Origin: Candidatus Riesia sp. GBBU
GTDB lineage: Bacteria > Pseudomonadota > Gammaproteobacteria > Enterobacterales > Enterobacteriaceae
DNA: 64,000 nucleotides
Assembly (NCBI GenBank): GCA_002074035.1
Contig: CP012849.1
Location: 191,938 to 255,937 of the forward strand
Direction of reading: 5' to 3'
A program made the position numbers and the translations under genes. Below are positions 49,920-59,192 of this stretch, piece after piece. Below the pieces are notes generated by a model. The model worked only from the letters and a program-made list of their open reading frames with translations, searched no databases and was not told the DNA's origin. The stretch's first letter is position 1. Every line of letters starts with the position of its first letter.

Positions 49920-51530
49920 ATGAATAAAAAACTAAATATTGCAATATCACAATTAAATTTTTCAGTTGGTGACATTAAAAAAAATTATGAATTAATTTTA
50001 AAAAATGTTCTTCTTCAAAAATGTAAAAATGTAGATATCATTTTATTCTCTGAAATGTCATTAGTCGGATATCCTATAAAGGATTTACTTTTCAAGAAAG
50101 ATTTATATGAATTATGCAATAAATACTTATATTTCATACAGAAAATTAGTTATAAATTAGCAATTGTGATAGGACATCCATGGATAGAATATGAAAATTA
50201 CTATAATGCTATATCTATGTTTTACAATGGAAAACTTGTTGGAAGATATTTTAAAAGAAAATTGCCTGTGTTTTGGGATTTTCAAGAATCAAGATATTTT
50301 AAAGAAGGTAAGAAAAAATTTTTTGTGTCTTTTAAGGGATATAATTTAGCTTTTTTAATTTCAGAAGATATCTTTATCGAAGATTTTGATAAAAATATTG
50401 AAGAAATAGAAATTTTTATTGTTATAAGTGCAACTCCTATTAATTCTTTAATGGAAGAAGTTTATACGAGAAGATTAAAATATATTTGTAAAAACTGTAA
50501 TGCATCTGTTATATATATAAATCAGGTTGGCGGACAAGATGAACTAGTTTTTCAAGGAGGATCAAAAGTATTAAATAATAATGGAAAAATTATTTTAAAT
50601 TTTCCTTTTTTTAAAGAAAAAACTTTAGTTTGTAAATTTAAAGATTTAAATCCAATTAAGAATTTTAACAGAAAATTTGAGTTATCTTATATAGAAAAAA
50701 TTTATAATGCATTAGTAATTTCTACACATGATTATGTTAAAAAGAATAAGTTTTCAAAAATTATTTTAGGGGTTTCTGGAGGAATTGATTCATCATTAGC
50801 TTTAGCAATTGCAGTAGATGCAATTGGTAGAAGAAATGTCATTGCAGTGACAATGCCTTCAAAATACTCTAAAGCAGAAAGTATTAAATGTGTTTACAAG
50901 CAAAAAAAATTACTTGATATAGAAGTTATTAATATTCAAATAGACTCTATTGTAGATCTTATTATAAAAATTTTATCTCCATTTTTTTCAAAGATAGAAA
51001 AAAGGACAATAGAAAATCTACAATCTAGATGTAGATCTGTAATCTTAATGTTTATATGTAATCAAAAAAATTGTTTATTATTAAATACAAGCAATAAAAG
51101 TGAGTCGTCAGTAGGATATACTACTATTTATGGAGATATGTCAGGTGGATTTTCTGTTCTTAAAGATATCAAGAAATCTGAAGTTTTTTTTCTATCAGAA
51201 TATAGAAATAAGATATCTTTAGCAATTCCTGAAGAAGTATTTCATAAAAAACCATCTGCAGAACTGTCAATTGAACAATATGATGAAAATGAATTATATT
51301 CGTATAGTCTGTTAGATAAAATCATTGAAGAACATATAGAAAAGAATAGGTCATTTACATATTTAACAAAACTAGGTTTTCAAGAATTTCATTTAAAGAA
51401 AATTGTTAAATTATTCTATTTAAGTGAATATAAAAGGAAACAGTCTCCTGTAGGTCCACTTATTGGAACAAATAGTTTTCATAAAAATGTAAATTTTCCA
51501 ATAACCTCTGGTTATTTTTTAAAAAAATAA
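49920..51530 (+). CDS. nadE: NAD+ synthetase of the glutamine-dependent type, glutaminase nucleophile replaced
   Basis: The protein has 536 residues: an N-terminal nitrilase-type glutaminase domain (1-260) and a C-terminal ammonia-using synthetase domain. It differs from the short 275-residue E. coli NadE. Synthetase motifs are intact: GVSGGIDSSLALAIAVDA, NTSNKSE, GDMSGGFSVLKD and PSAELSIEQ. In the glutaminase domain Glu45 (FSEMSLVGYP) and Lys112 (YFKRKLP) remain, but the nucleophile motif ICEDLW reads ISEDIF: Ser148 (TCA, 50361-50363) replaces Cys. INASPYN is also degraded (ISATPIN). It may use free ammonia only. In several enterobacteria a long nadE lies near glnB, not far from glyA. Confidence 0.93.
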   Translation: MNKKLNIAISQLNFSVGDIKKNYELILKNVLLQKCKNVDIILFSEMSLVGYPIKDLLFKKDLYELCNKYLYFIQKISYKLAIVIGHPWIEYENYYNAISMFYNGKLVGRYFKRKLPVFWDFQESRYFKEGKKKFFVSFKGYNLAFLISEDIFIEDFDKNIEEIEIFIVISATPINSLMEEVYTRRLKYICKNCNASVIYINQVGGQDELVFQGGSKVLNNNGKIILNFPFFKEKTLVCKFKDLNPIKNFNRKFELSYIEKIYNALVISTHDYVKKNKFSKIILGVSGGIDSSLALAIAVDAIGRRNVIAVTMPSKYSKAESIKCVYKQKKLLDIEVINIQIDSIVDLIIKILSPFFSKIEKRTIENLQSRCRSVILMFICNQKNCLLLNTSNKSESSVGYTTIYGDMSGGFSVLKDIKKSEVFFLSEYRNKISLAIPEEVFHKKPSAELSIEQYDENELYSYSLLDKIIEEHIEKNRSFTYLTKLGFQEFHLKKIVKLFYLSEYKRKQSPVGPLIGTNSFHKNVNFPITSGYFLKK

Positions 51531-51632
51531 AATGTTAAAATGAAGATTTCCTAAATTTATTGGTTTTGTACAAAAATTTTGGCTTTTTTAAAGAGCGTTT
51601 TCAGGATTTTAATTTTTTATACATTTATTCTT

Positions 51633-51682
51633 TAAAGAAAGAACTTTAATTTCTTTATAAGTACTATAAGAGTCTTATAAAG
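51633..51682 (+). promoter_or_regulatory. Nested inverted repeats in the glyA leader
   Basis: TAAAGAAA (51633-51640) pairs with TTTCTTTA (51650-51657). CTTTATAA (51653-51660) pairs with TTATAAAG (51675-51682), and TATAAG/CTTATA (51665-51670, 51674-51679) nests inside. The stems share bases, so they are alternatives to each other. They lie 40-90 bases before the glyA ATG. Switching between them could affect glyA or end nadE transcripts; composition bias could also produce them. Confidence 0.35.
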
Positions 51683-51722
51683 AAAATTTAGCTTATTTAT
51701 TTTAAGCATAAGGAGAAACAAG

Positions 51723-52985
51723 ATGTTTGGTTTTTCTTCAGAATTTCATAATCATGATAAAGAAATATTGGATTTAATAAATTGCGAGATTAAACGTCAA
51801 GAAAAACAAATTTGTTTGATTGCCTCAGAAAACTATGTCAGTAATATGATTTTATTTGCTCAGGGTTCAATTTTGACTAATAAATACGCTGAGGGATATC
51901 CAAAAAATAGATACTATGAAGGATGTAAATATATAGATAAAATTGAAGAAATAGCAATTTCTAGAGCAAAAGAATTATTTGATGCAAATTTTGTTAACGT
52001 GCAACCTCATTCTGGATCTCAAGCAAACTCTGCTATTTACATGTCTTATCTCAATCCAGGAGATACTGTTTTATCTATGAAAATCTCTGATGGAGGGCAT
52101 TTAACTCATGGATCGAAAGTTAACTTCTCTGGAAAAATATACAATTTTGTACATTATGGTGTGAATAAAAACGGTATTATTGATTATAATGATATAGAAA
52201 GAAAATCAAAAAGATATCATCCAAAAATGATTGTTGCAGGATCTTCTTCTTACTCAAGATTTATTGATTGGAAAAAAATTAAAGAAATTGCAAATAGATT
52301 CAATTCATACTTTTTTGTTGATATGTCACATATTTCTGGATTAGTAGCAGCAGGTATTTATCCAAATCCTTTGATACATGCTGATGTTGTTTCTTCTACA
52401 ACTCATAAAACTTTAGCTGGTCCGAGAGGAGGGATAATTCTATCAAACAGTACAAATATAAATACTCATAAAAGGATAAATTTTTCTGTGTTTCCTGGAA
52501 CACAGGGTGGTCCTTTAATGCATATTATAGCAGGTAAAGCAGTATCTTTTTTAGAAGCTATGCAAGTGAAATTTAAAAAATATCAGATACAAGTTGTAAA
52601 AAATGCGAAAATAATGGCTAAAGTCTTTTTAGATCGTTCTTATAAAGTCGTTAGTGGAGGTACTGATAGTCATTTGTTTTTACTAAGTTTTTTAGACAGA
52701 AATTTTTCTGGAGAAAAGGTAAGTAATATTCTAAGCTCTGCTAATATCATTGTAAATAAAAATTTAGTTCCTAATGATACAAGATCTTCTAAAGTAACTT
52801 CTGGAATTCGTATTGGATCATCTTCTATAACAAAAAGAGGATTTATGAAAGATGAATCAGAAAAATTGGCAAATTGGATTTGTGATATTTTAGATGATTT
52901 AGATAATAAAAGAATTATTGAAAATGTAAAAAATAAAGTTTCTTTAATAACAAAAAAGTTCCCAATATTTAAAAAAGATTTATAA
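51723..52985 (+). CDS. glyA: Serine hydroxymethyltransferase
   Basis: The protein has 420 residues (E. coli 417). It makes glycine and methylene-THF from serine, the main one-carbon source feeding FolD. The PLP lysine lies in STTHKTLAGPRGG. ASENYVS, YAEGYPKNRYYEGC, QPHSGSQAN, VDMSHISGLVAAG and the C-terminal TSGIRIG are intact. An AAGGAG Shine-Dalgarno site sits eight bases before the ATG, among the best in the window, suggesting strong expression. Confidence 0.97.
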   Translation: MFGFSSEFHNHDKEILDLINCEIKRQEKQICLIASENYVSNMILFAQGSILTNKYAEGYPKNRYYEGCKYIDKIEEIAISRAKELFDANFVNVQPHSGSQANSAIYMSYLNPGDTVLSMKISDGGHLTHGSKVNFSGKIYNFVHYGVNKNGIIDYNDIERKSKRYHPKMIVAGSSSYSRFIDWKKIKEIANRFNSYFFVDMSHISGLVAAGIYPNPLIHADVVSSTTHKTLAGPRGGIILSNSTNINTHKRINFSVFPGTQGGPLMHIIAGKAVSFLEAMQVKFKKYQIQVVKNAKIMAKVFLDRSYKVVSGGTDSHLFLLSFLDRNFSGEKVSNILSSANIIVNKNLVPNDTRSSKVTSGIRIGSSSITKRGFMKDESEKLANWICDILDDLDNKRIIENVKNKVSLITKKFPIFKKDL

Positions 52986-53047
52986 TAAATTTATATGCAA
53001 ATTTGGTTTGCTAAGAATTTTTATTTTAGTTTAAATGGATATAAGTT

Positions 53048-54187
53048 ATGATTACACCAATAAAGTGTTGGTTATCACTAGATTATTTTGTTTACTTTTT
53101 TTCTTATGGAATATTTTTACCATTTATTTCTGTTTGGATGAATAACGAGGGAATTGATCCTAGTACAATTGGTTTATTATTAGCGTTTGGATTGATAGCA
53201 AGATTTTTTGGATCATTAATTATAACTTCTATGGTTAAAAGGTCAGATGATCTAATTTCAATGTTACGTTTTTCTTCTTTAATGACTTTTATTTTCTCAA
53301 TTGGCTTAATAGTAAGTTCTGGATGGATATGGTTACTTTTCATAATACTTGGATTTAATTTCTTTTTTTCTCCAATGGTCCCATTGACTGATTCTTTAAC
53401 ATCGAATTTTCAGAAAAATAAAAATTTTAATTATGGAAAGATAAGGGTGTGGGGATCAATAGCATTTATTATAAGTTCTACTATTACTGGACATTTAGTT
53501 AGTAGCTATACTCATAAATCTATTATTTACTTTTTATCAATAAGCACGTTCTTTATGTTTCTAACTATGATGTTTCATCCAAATATTAGAAACTCTTTTT
53601 TTTCATATAAAAAAGTAATATTCTATCAAAAGACTATAAAACAATTATTTATAGATAGATCTATAGTTAGATTTTTGATTTGTATTACACTTTTACAAAG
53701 TTCTCATGCTGCTTATTATGGATTTTCCTCTATTTATTGGAAAGAAGTAGGGTTTTCTGGCAAAATAATAGGTTGGTTATGGTCTATTAGTATCTTAATA
53801 GAAGTTATTTTATTTATTTTTAGTTGTTCAATATTCTACAAATGGAAAGTAAATAATTTACTTTTTTTATCTGGATTTTGTGCAGTTACAAGATGGGGAT
53901 TAATGGCATGTTCTAAATCATTACCTATTTTAGTAATTTGTCAATTACTGCATAGTGGAACTTTTACTGTATGCCACTTAGCATCTATTCAATTTATTAA
54001 TTCTAAAAATGAAACTGTTATTGTTAGATTACAAGCACTTTATTCTTCTCTGGGACTAGGTATAGGATTAGCAATATCTACAATTTTGACAGGATATTTT
54101 TATAAGTATGTGATAAATCATGGATCTATTTTCTGGTTCATGGTTATTATTGCAATTCCTTCTGTTTTTATTCGTCCAAACAAATAA
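53048..54187 (+). CDS. hcaT: HcaT-like major facilitator transporter
   Basis: The protein has 379 residues, the same as E. coli HcaT, with about twelve membrane helices. Block-by-block identity is high: FSYGIFLPF, IGLLLAFGLIARFFGSL, FNFFFSPMVPLTDSL, YGKIRVWGS, SHAAYYGFSSIYW, HSGTFTVCHLASIQFI. It therefore belongs to the HcaT clade and not only to the superfamily. E. coli HcaT is annotated as a 3-phenylpropionate/H+ symporter, but its true substrate is weakly supported. It lies after glyA, as in E. coli, where hcaT is near glyA. Substrate here is unknown. Confidence 0.85.
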   Translation: MITPIKCWLSLDYFVYFFSYGIFLPFISVWMNNEGIDPSTIGLLLAFGLIARFFGSLIITSMVKRSDDLISMLRFSSLMTFIFSIGLIVSSGWIWLLFIILGFNFFFSPMVPLTDSLTSNFQKNKNFNYGKIRVWGSIAFIISSTITGHLVSSYTHKSIIYFLSISTFFMFLTMMFHPNIRNSFFSYKKVIFYQKTIKQLFIDRSIVRFLICITLLQSSHAAYYGFSSIYWKEVGFSGKIIGWLWSISILIEVILFIFSCSIFYKWKVNNLLFLSGFCAVTRWGLMACSKSLPILVICQLLHSGTFTVCHLASIQFINSKNETVIVRLQALYSSLGLGIGLAISTILTGYFYKYVINHGSIFWFMVIIAIPSVFIRPNK

Positions 54188-55081
54188 CATTTTAACAAGT
54201 ATTAAATTCTATGAAATAAATTACTTTTTATAATTTTTTAATTTTCTATTGTGATCGTTTCAGTACAACTAATGTTGGGGCTTAAATAAAAATTTATGAA
54301 ATTATTCATCTTTAGTAATAATACAGTAGTTAAGTTATTAACGTATAACTTTTAAAAATGTATGAGTTCATATTGTTATCAAACAGATATTCATATCAAA
54401 AATGTTTTGTATAAATATTATAATCTCGGAAATTTTTCATTTTGTATATTTTTAATATTTTAAACTTAATTAAATCTTTTACATCTATTAAATTCTTTAT
54501 TTGCAGCTTACAATTGTTAAGTTTGCATTATTTTATAGAATAGAAATTATTTTTTTATTTTTCTTGTGAGCGTTGAAATAACGAATCTTTTTTAGAAAGA
54601 TTGGATTACTTACGGTTTTAATTTACTCTATATGAATCGTGATTAAATTTTTGTCTATTAACAAGTAAATATAATAAAAATTTTTAACATTTTTCTGCAA
54701 TACTAATAAAACCTGAAAAATTTTTCCTGTTTTATAGCTATTAATGATATTCAGATTCTCAATAGTTTTTATTGATAGAACTTAAAATTAAATAGACTGG
54801 TTTTATTGTAATTCTAATATTATATATAATCTTTCATGAATTTAAATTATTTAATTATATATGATTTATGAAATTTTTTATTTTCTGTTATCTAATATAT
54901 TGAAATAAATTAAATGATTTAATAGTAAAATAAAAATTTTTTGTTAAAAAGAAAATATAATTTTTCAATTTGATAAACATTATAAATTTAACTTTAAAGA
55001 ATATTTTATTTCCTAGTATTTTATGTATAATAAATTTCTAAATATCATATATTACAACAATTTTTAGAAGGACTTTATTTT
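54188..55081 (+). other. Longest spacer in the window (hcaT to rlmN), no gene seen
   Basis: These 894 bases have stops in every frame and no tRNA-like or GC-rich RNA-like segment. In E. coli many genes, among them suhB, isc, hscBA, sseA and ndk, lie between hcaT and rlmN. I see no traceable remnant. It contains two hairpins: AATCTTT/AAAGATT (54584-54590, 54596-54602) and a 30-base interrupted palindrome at 54706-54735. The rlmN Shine-Dalgarno (AGAAGGAC) is at the right end. Confidence 0.6.
54706..54735. repeat. 30-base interrupted palindrome in the hcaT-rlmN spacer
   Basis: ATAAAAC and GAAAAA (54706-54712, 54715-54720) are mirrored by TTTTTC and GTTTTAT (54721-54726, 54729-54735), with an unpaired CT on each side at the same place. 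Thirteen pairs are perfect. It sits in otherwise featureless DNA and could be the fossil terminator of a lost gene or a bidirectional transcription end. Confidence 0.5.
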
Positions 55082-56140
55082 TTGATAAAAGAAAAAATAA
55101 ATTTTCTTGAAATGGATAGAATTAGTTTAGAAAAATTTTTCCTTTCTATTGGAGAAAAGTCTTTTCGTGCCATGCAAATCATGAAATGGATATACTTTCA
55201 CTATTGCGATGACTTTAAGTTAATGACAGATATTAAATCTTCATTAAGGTTTTATCTTGATAGTATTGCTACTATTAGTGCTCCAAAAATCGTGGAAAGA
55301 AAAAATTCTTTTGATGGTACCATTAAATGGAAAATGAGATTATATGACTCAAAAGAAATAGAAACTGTTTTTATACCAGAAAAAACTAGAGGAACAATTT
55401 GTGTTTCCTCTCAAGTTGGTTGTTTATTAGGATGTAAATTTTGCGCCACATCGATGAATGGTTTTAAAAGAAATTTAAAAACTTCAGAAATAGTTGGACA
55501 AATTTGGAGAATTAAGAAAATAATAGATACACAAAAAAATATGATTAAAAATGTTGTATTTATGGGAATGGGAGAGCCTCTATTAAATCTTAAAAATTTA
55601 ATTTCTTCTATCAGAATTATTTCAGATAATTTTGGATTTAGTATTTCTAAAAAAAAAATTACTGTTTCTACTGTTGGCATTCCTTTTGCAATAAAAAAAC
55701 TATCAGAAAACGTTGATGTTTCTTTAGCTTTTTCTTTACATGCGCCAACGAACAATTTAAGAAATAAAATTATACCGATCAATAAAAAGTATGATATTTC
55801 TTCTTGTCTTTCTAGCATTAATAAATTTCTAAGAAATTCTAATATAAAAAACAAAAAGGTTACTATTGAATATGTTATGATTGATGGTATAAATGATACA
55901 ATTCAACATGCGCGTCAATTAGTAAAATGTATTAATAAAACACCTAACAAAATTAATTTAATTCCTTTGAATAGAATAAATAATTTAAAATATTCTTTTA
56001 CTAGAAGTAAAGAAAAAAATATTTTTATTTTTCAAAGATTTCTGATAGACAAAGGATTTGTTACTACTGTTAGAAACAGTAGAGGCGAAGATATACATGC
56101 AGCGTGTGGTCAACTAATTGGAAAAATTTATAAGAAATAA
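55082..56140 (+). CDS. rlmN: 23S rRNA A2503 / tRNA A37 C2-methyltransferase
   Basis: The protein has 352 residues (E. coli 384). A radical-SAM enzyme that methylates A2503 of 23S rRNA and A37 of some tRNAs. The cluster motif CLLGCKFC, GMGEPLLN, SLHAPTNNLR and PINKKYD are conserved. The methyl-carrying Cys is present in HAACGQLIG. The start is TTG at 55082 with AGAAGGAC ahead; the conserved region begins INFLEMDR. The C-terminus ends about 25 residues earlier than in E. coli, after the catalytic Cys. Confidence 0.96.
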   Translation: MIKEKINFLEMDRISLEKFFLSIGEKSFRAMQIMKWIYFHYCDDFKLMTDIKSSLRFYLDSIATISAPKIVERKNSFDGTIKWKMRLYDSKEIETVFIPEKTRGTICVSSQVGCLLGCKFCATSMNGFKRNLKTSEIVGQIWRIKKIIDTQKNMIKNVVFMGMGEPLLNLKNLISSIRIISDNFGFSISKKKITVSTVGIPFAIKKLSENVDVSLAFSLHAPTNNLRNKIIPINKKYDISSCLSSINKFLRNSNIKNKKVTIEYVMIDGINDTIQHARQLVKCINKTPNKINLIPLNRINNLKYSFTRSKEKNIFIFQRFLIDKGFVTTVRNSRGEDIHAACGQLIGKIYKK

Positions 56141-56244
56141 ATAAAAACTAACATTTATAAAATAAATTATTGTTTTTATTTAAAATATTCTATATGCAGA
56201 TATTTCCAGATTGTTAAACTTTTGAAGTTTTGGAAATCATAAAT

Positions 56245-57342
56245 ATGAAAATAAATAGGAGAAGATCAAGTAGAATTTATGTTGGTAAAGTTTCAGTTGG
56301 AGGAGATTCTCCAATTTCTGTTCAGTCAATGACAAATACTCCAACAAGTGATATTGAATCTACTATAAATCAAATTAAAGAATTAGAAAAAGCTGGTGTT
56401 GATATTGTTAGAGTTTCTGTGCCAGATTCTGGTTCAGCAGAATCATTAAAAACTATTAAAGATAATATAAATGTTCCAATTGTTGCTGATATTCATTTTA
56501 ATTATCGTATTGCCATCAAATCAATTGAGAACGGAGCTGATTGTCTAAGAATAAATCCTGGAAACATACCTAAAAATCGTATTAAAGAAATTGTAAGTTG
56601 TGCAAAAGAATATAATATTCCGATTAGGATTGGAATAAATGGTGGATCTTTAGAAGAAACTCTTAAGAATAAATATAAGTTTCCAACATCAGAATTATTA
56701 GTAGAATCTTCGATGAGATGTATTGATCTTTTTGATAAACTTAATTTTTATAAATTTAAGGTTAGTTTAAAATCTTCCGATGTTTTAGTTACTGTAAATG
56801 CTTATAGAATAATTTCTAATAAAATTGATCAACCTTTACATATTGGAATTACTGAATCTGGCGGTATAACAGCAGGATCAATAAAATCCTCAATTGGATT
56901 GGGAATACTTTTATCTGAAGGCATTGGTGATACATTAAGAGTATCTTTATCAGCAAATCCAGTGAAAGAAGTTAAGGTTGGAATTGAAATATTAAAAGCA
57001 TTATCGATTCGTTCATATGGAATAAATTTTATTTCATGTCCAACTTGTGCTCGTCAAGAGTTTAACGTTATTAAAACATTAAATTCTTTAGAAGAAAAAT
57101 TTAAAAATATTTCTGTTCCTATGACTGTTGCGATAATTGGATGTATAGTTAATGGACACGGAGAATCAAAAAACTCTACTATTGGATTAGTGGGAACTAA
57201 GTCAAAAAGTATTCTTTATGAAGATGGAATTAAAAAAAAAGAAAGGATCTGTAACTCTGAAATTATAAAACAATTGGAAAAAAAAATTAAAGATAAGATT
57301 GATGAAATCATGATAAAAAATCTTAAAATTAGAAGAAAGTAA
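56245..57342 (+). CDS. ispG: 4-hydroxy-3-methylbut-2-enyl diphosphate synthase
   Basis: The protein has 365 residues from ATG 56245; a TTG at 56230 is possible. It carries out the penultimate MEP-pathway step to isoprenoids. The TIM-barrel start [25 protein letters not shown] and LRINPGNI are conserved. The [4Fe-4S] ligands are CPTCARQEF, the Cys of [10 protein letters not shown] and the following Glu; the usual NGPGE is NGHGE. In E. coli pilF and rodZ lie between rlmN and ispG; both are lost here. hisS follows after three bases. Confidence 0.96.
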   Translation: MKINRRRSSRIYVGKVSVGGDSPISVQSMTNTPTSDIESTINQIKELEKAGVDIVRVSVPDSGSAESLKTIKDNINVPIVADIHFNYRIAIKSIENGADCLRINPGNIPKNRIKEIVSCAKEYNIPIRIGINGGSLEETLKNKYKFPTSELLVESSMRCIDLFDKLNFYKFKVSLKSSDVLVTVNAYRIISNKIDQPLHIGITESGGITAGSIKSSIGLGILLSEGIGDTLRVSLSANPVKEVKVGIEILKALSIRSYGINFISCPTCARQEFNVIKTLNSLEEKFKNISVPMTVAIIGCIVNGHGESKNSTIGLVGTKSKSILYEDGIKKKERICNSEIIKQLEKKIKDKIDEIMIKNLKIRRK

Positions 57343-57345
57343 ATA

Positions 57346-58620
57346 ATGAAAAACATATGTCGTATTAGAGGAACTAAAGATTATTTTGGAGAGGATACTT
57401 TATATTGGCAAAAGATAGAAAAGAAAATAAAAGAGATTCTTAATAATTATTCTTATAATGAGATTAAAACACCAATTTTAGAAAAAACTTCTATTTTTTC
57501 CTATTCTATAGGAAATAATACAGAAACTTTTGAAAAGGAAATGTACACTTTAAAAGATAGAAGAGGAAATAGTATATCACTACGTCCAGAGAATACTATT
57601 GGATGTGTAAGAGCTGGAATTGAAAATAATTTATTTTATGGTAAAGAACAAAGATTTTGGTATTTTGGACCTATGTTTCGTTATGAAAGACCTCAATACG
57701 GAAGATATCGTCAGTTTCATCAATTTGGTGTCGAAGTATTTGGATTTTCTGGTATCGAAATAGATATTGAAGTTATTGTAATGATAAATCGTTTATTTAA
57801 AGAGTTAGGAATTGCTGAAGATGTATTACTAAACATTAATTCTATTGGGTCTATAGAATCAAGAAAAACATATTCGGAAGAATTAGTTAACTTCTTTAAG
57901 AAGAATGATATAAAAGACAAGTATAAAAGATTATTAATTTCAAATCCATTAAGAATTTTAGACAAAAAATCTTTGTATATTCAGAATTTACTTAAAAAAG
58001 CTCCATCTATTATAGATTATTTAGATAATTCTTCAAAGAAACGATTTAAAAAATTAGTTAATTTCTTAAACGAAGAAAATATAATGTATAAAGTTAATCC
58101 TAGGCTTGTTAGAGGATTAGATTATTATAATGATACAGTTTTTGAATGGATTACAGAAAGGTTAGGATCACATGGTACAATATGTGCTGGTGGTAGATAC
58201 GACAGTTTAGTGGAATATTTTTGTGGAGAAAAAGTTCCTGCAATAGGATGTGCAATTGGTATGGAAAGAATTATTTTGCTAACAAAAAGCAGAAACTCTA
58301 ATTTAATAAAAGATGATTTTTACATAGATATATACTTGTTGTTTGAAGATATGACATTAAAGAGTTCGTTAATGAGTGTTTCCGAAAGAATTCGAAGTAT
58401 TTTCCCAAAATTAAAGATAAAAAATTACTATGGTAGTAATAAAAAGATAAATAGGAAAATTAAAAAAATTTCTAAAAATTTTGTAAAAATCGCCCTGATA
58501 ATCACTAAAAAAGAATACAAATTGAATAAAATAATAGTCAAAAATTTTATAGAAAAACATCAAAAAAAATTTTCTTTAAAAAATTTAGTATTTTATTTAA
58601 AAAAATTTTTTAAAAATTAG
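57346..58620 (+). CDS. hisS: Histidyl-tRNA synthetase
   Basis: The protein has 424 residues, as in E. coli, class II. Motif 1 region KTPILEKTSIFSYSIG, motif 2 FRYERPQYGRYRQFHQFG, the His-specific motifs LVRGLDYYNDTVFEW and GGRYDSLVE, and motif 3 AIGCAIGMERI are intact. The C-terminal anticodon-binding domain is present but very Lys/Ile-rich. Part of the ispG-hisS-yfgM-bamB-der operon. Confidence 0.96.
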   Translation: MKNICRIRGTKDYFGEDTLYWQKIEKKIKEILNNYSYNEIKTPILEKTSIFSYSIGNNTETFEKEMYTLKDRRGNSISLRPENTIGCVRAGIENNLFYGKEQRFWYFGPMFRYERPQYGRYRQFHQFGVEVFGFSGIEIDIEVIVMINRLFKELGIAEDVLLNINSIGSIESRKTYSEELVNFFKKNDIKDKYKRLLISNPLRILDKKSLYIQNLLKKAPSIIDYLDNSSKKRFKKLVNFLNEENIMYKVNPRLVRGLDYYNDTVFEWITERLGSHGTICAGGRYDSLVEYFCGEKVPAIGCAIGMERIILLTKSRNSNLIKDDFYIDIYLLFEDMTLKSSLMSVSERIRSIFPKLKIKNYYGSNKKINRKIKKISKNFVKIALIITKKEYKLNKIIVKNFIEKHQKKFSLKNLVFYLKKFFKN

Positions 58621-58657
58621 TTTATAGTTGAAACGTAGAAAATTCGTTTATTTTATA

Positions 58658-59191
58658 ATGAAGAAATATAAAAAATTTTTTTTTACTTTTGTTGGATTTA
58701 TATTCCTAGTTTTGTTTGCTATCGATTTTAAAAGATGTTTTTCATATTCTAGATGTGTTATGTATAATTTTTTTAATTTAATAAAAAAAGATATAACAGA
58801 TGAAGAAAAGACACAAAGGATATATGTAATTCTTAGAAACATTAATGAAACCAAAAAATTAGTTGAAAGTCAAGATTTTAGGGAAGCAGAAAAAAAACTT
58901 AAGGAATCTTTGAGTATTCTATTTTTTCCTGAATGCAATGAAATCGAAGATTTGATATGTATAAGATTAGCAAGAATTCAAATATCTATGAGAAAATTTA
59001 GTGATTCTATTAAAACAATTGAACGAGTTAAAAACCAAGATCTTGAAATTGTAAAAAAGATAAAAGGTGATATTTTAATGAATACAAGAAACATTAAAGA
59101 TTCAATTCATGAATATTTATCTGGAATAGAGATCAGTAAAAATGAATTATTTAAAATGATACTTAAAACGAAAATAAACAATTTATTATAA
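58658..59191 (+). CDS. yfgM: YfgM periplasmic chaperone-associated protein
   Basis: The protein has 177 residues from ATG 58658 (or 187 from TTG 58628); E. coli has 206. One membrane helix near the N-terminus (FFFTFVGFIFLVLFAI) anchors a TPR-like periplasmic domain. ICIRLARIQISMRKFSDSIKTI and the ending KMILKTKINNLL parallel LRLARVQVQLKQ and MMQMKINNLSI of E. coli. YfgM associates with SecYEG and PpiD. The position between hisS and bamB supports the call despite low identity in the middle. Confidence 0.85.
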   Translation: MKKYKKFFFTFVGFIFLVLFAIDFKRCFSYSRCVMYNFFNLIKKDITDEEKTQRIYVILRNINETKKLVESQDFREAEKKLKESLSILFFPECNEIEDLICIRLARIQISMRKFSDSIKTIERVKNQDLEIVKKIKGDILMNTRNIKDSIHEYLSGIEISKNELFKMILKTKINNLL

Positions 59192-59192
59192 A

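Noticed and set aside
55411-55854. 147-codon minus-strand open frame
   Set aside because: It lies wholly antisense to conserved radical-SAM motifs of rlmN.
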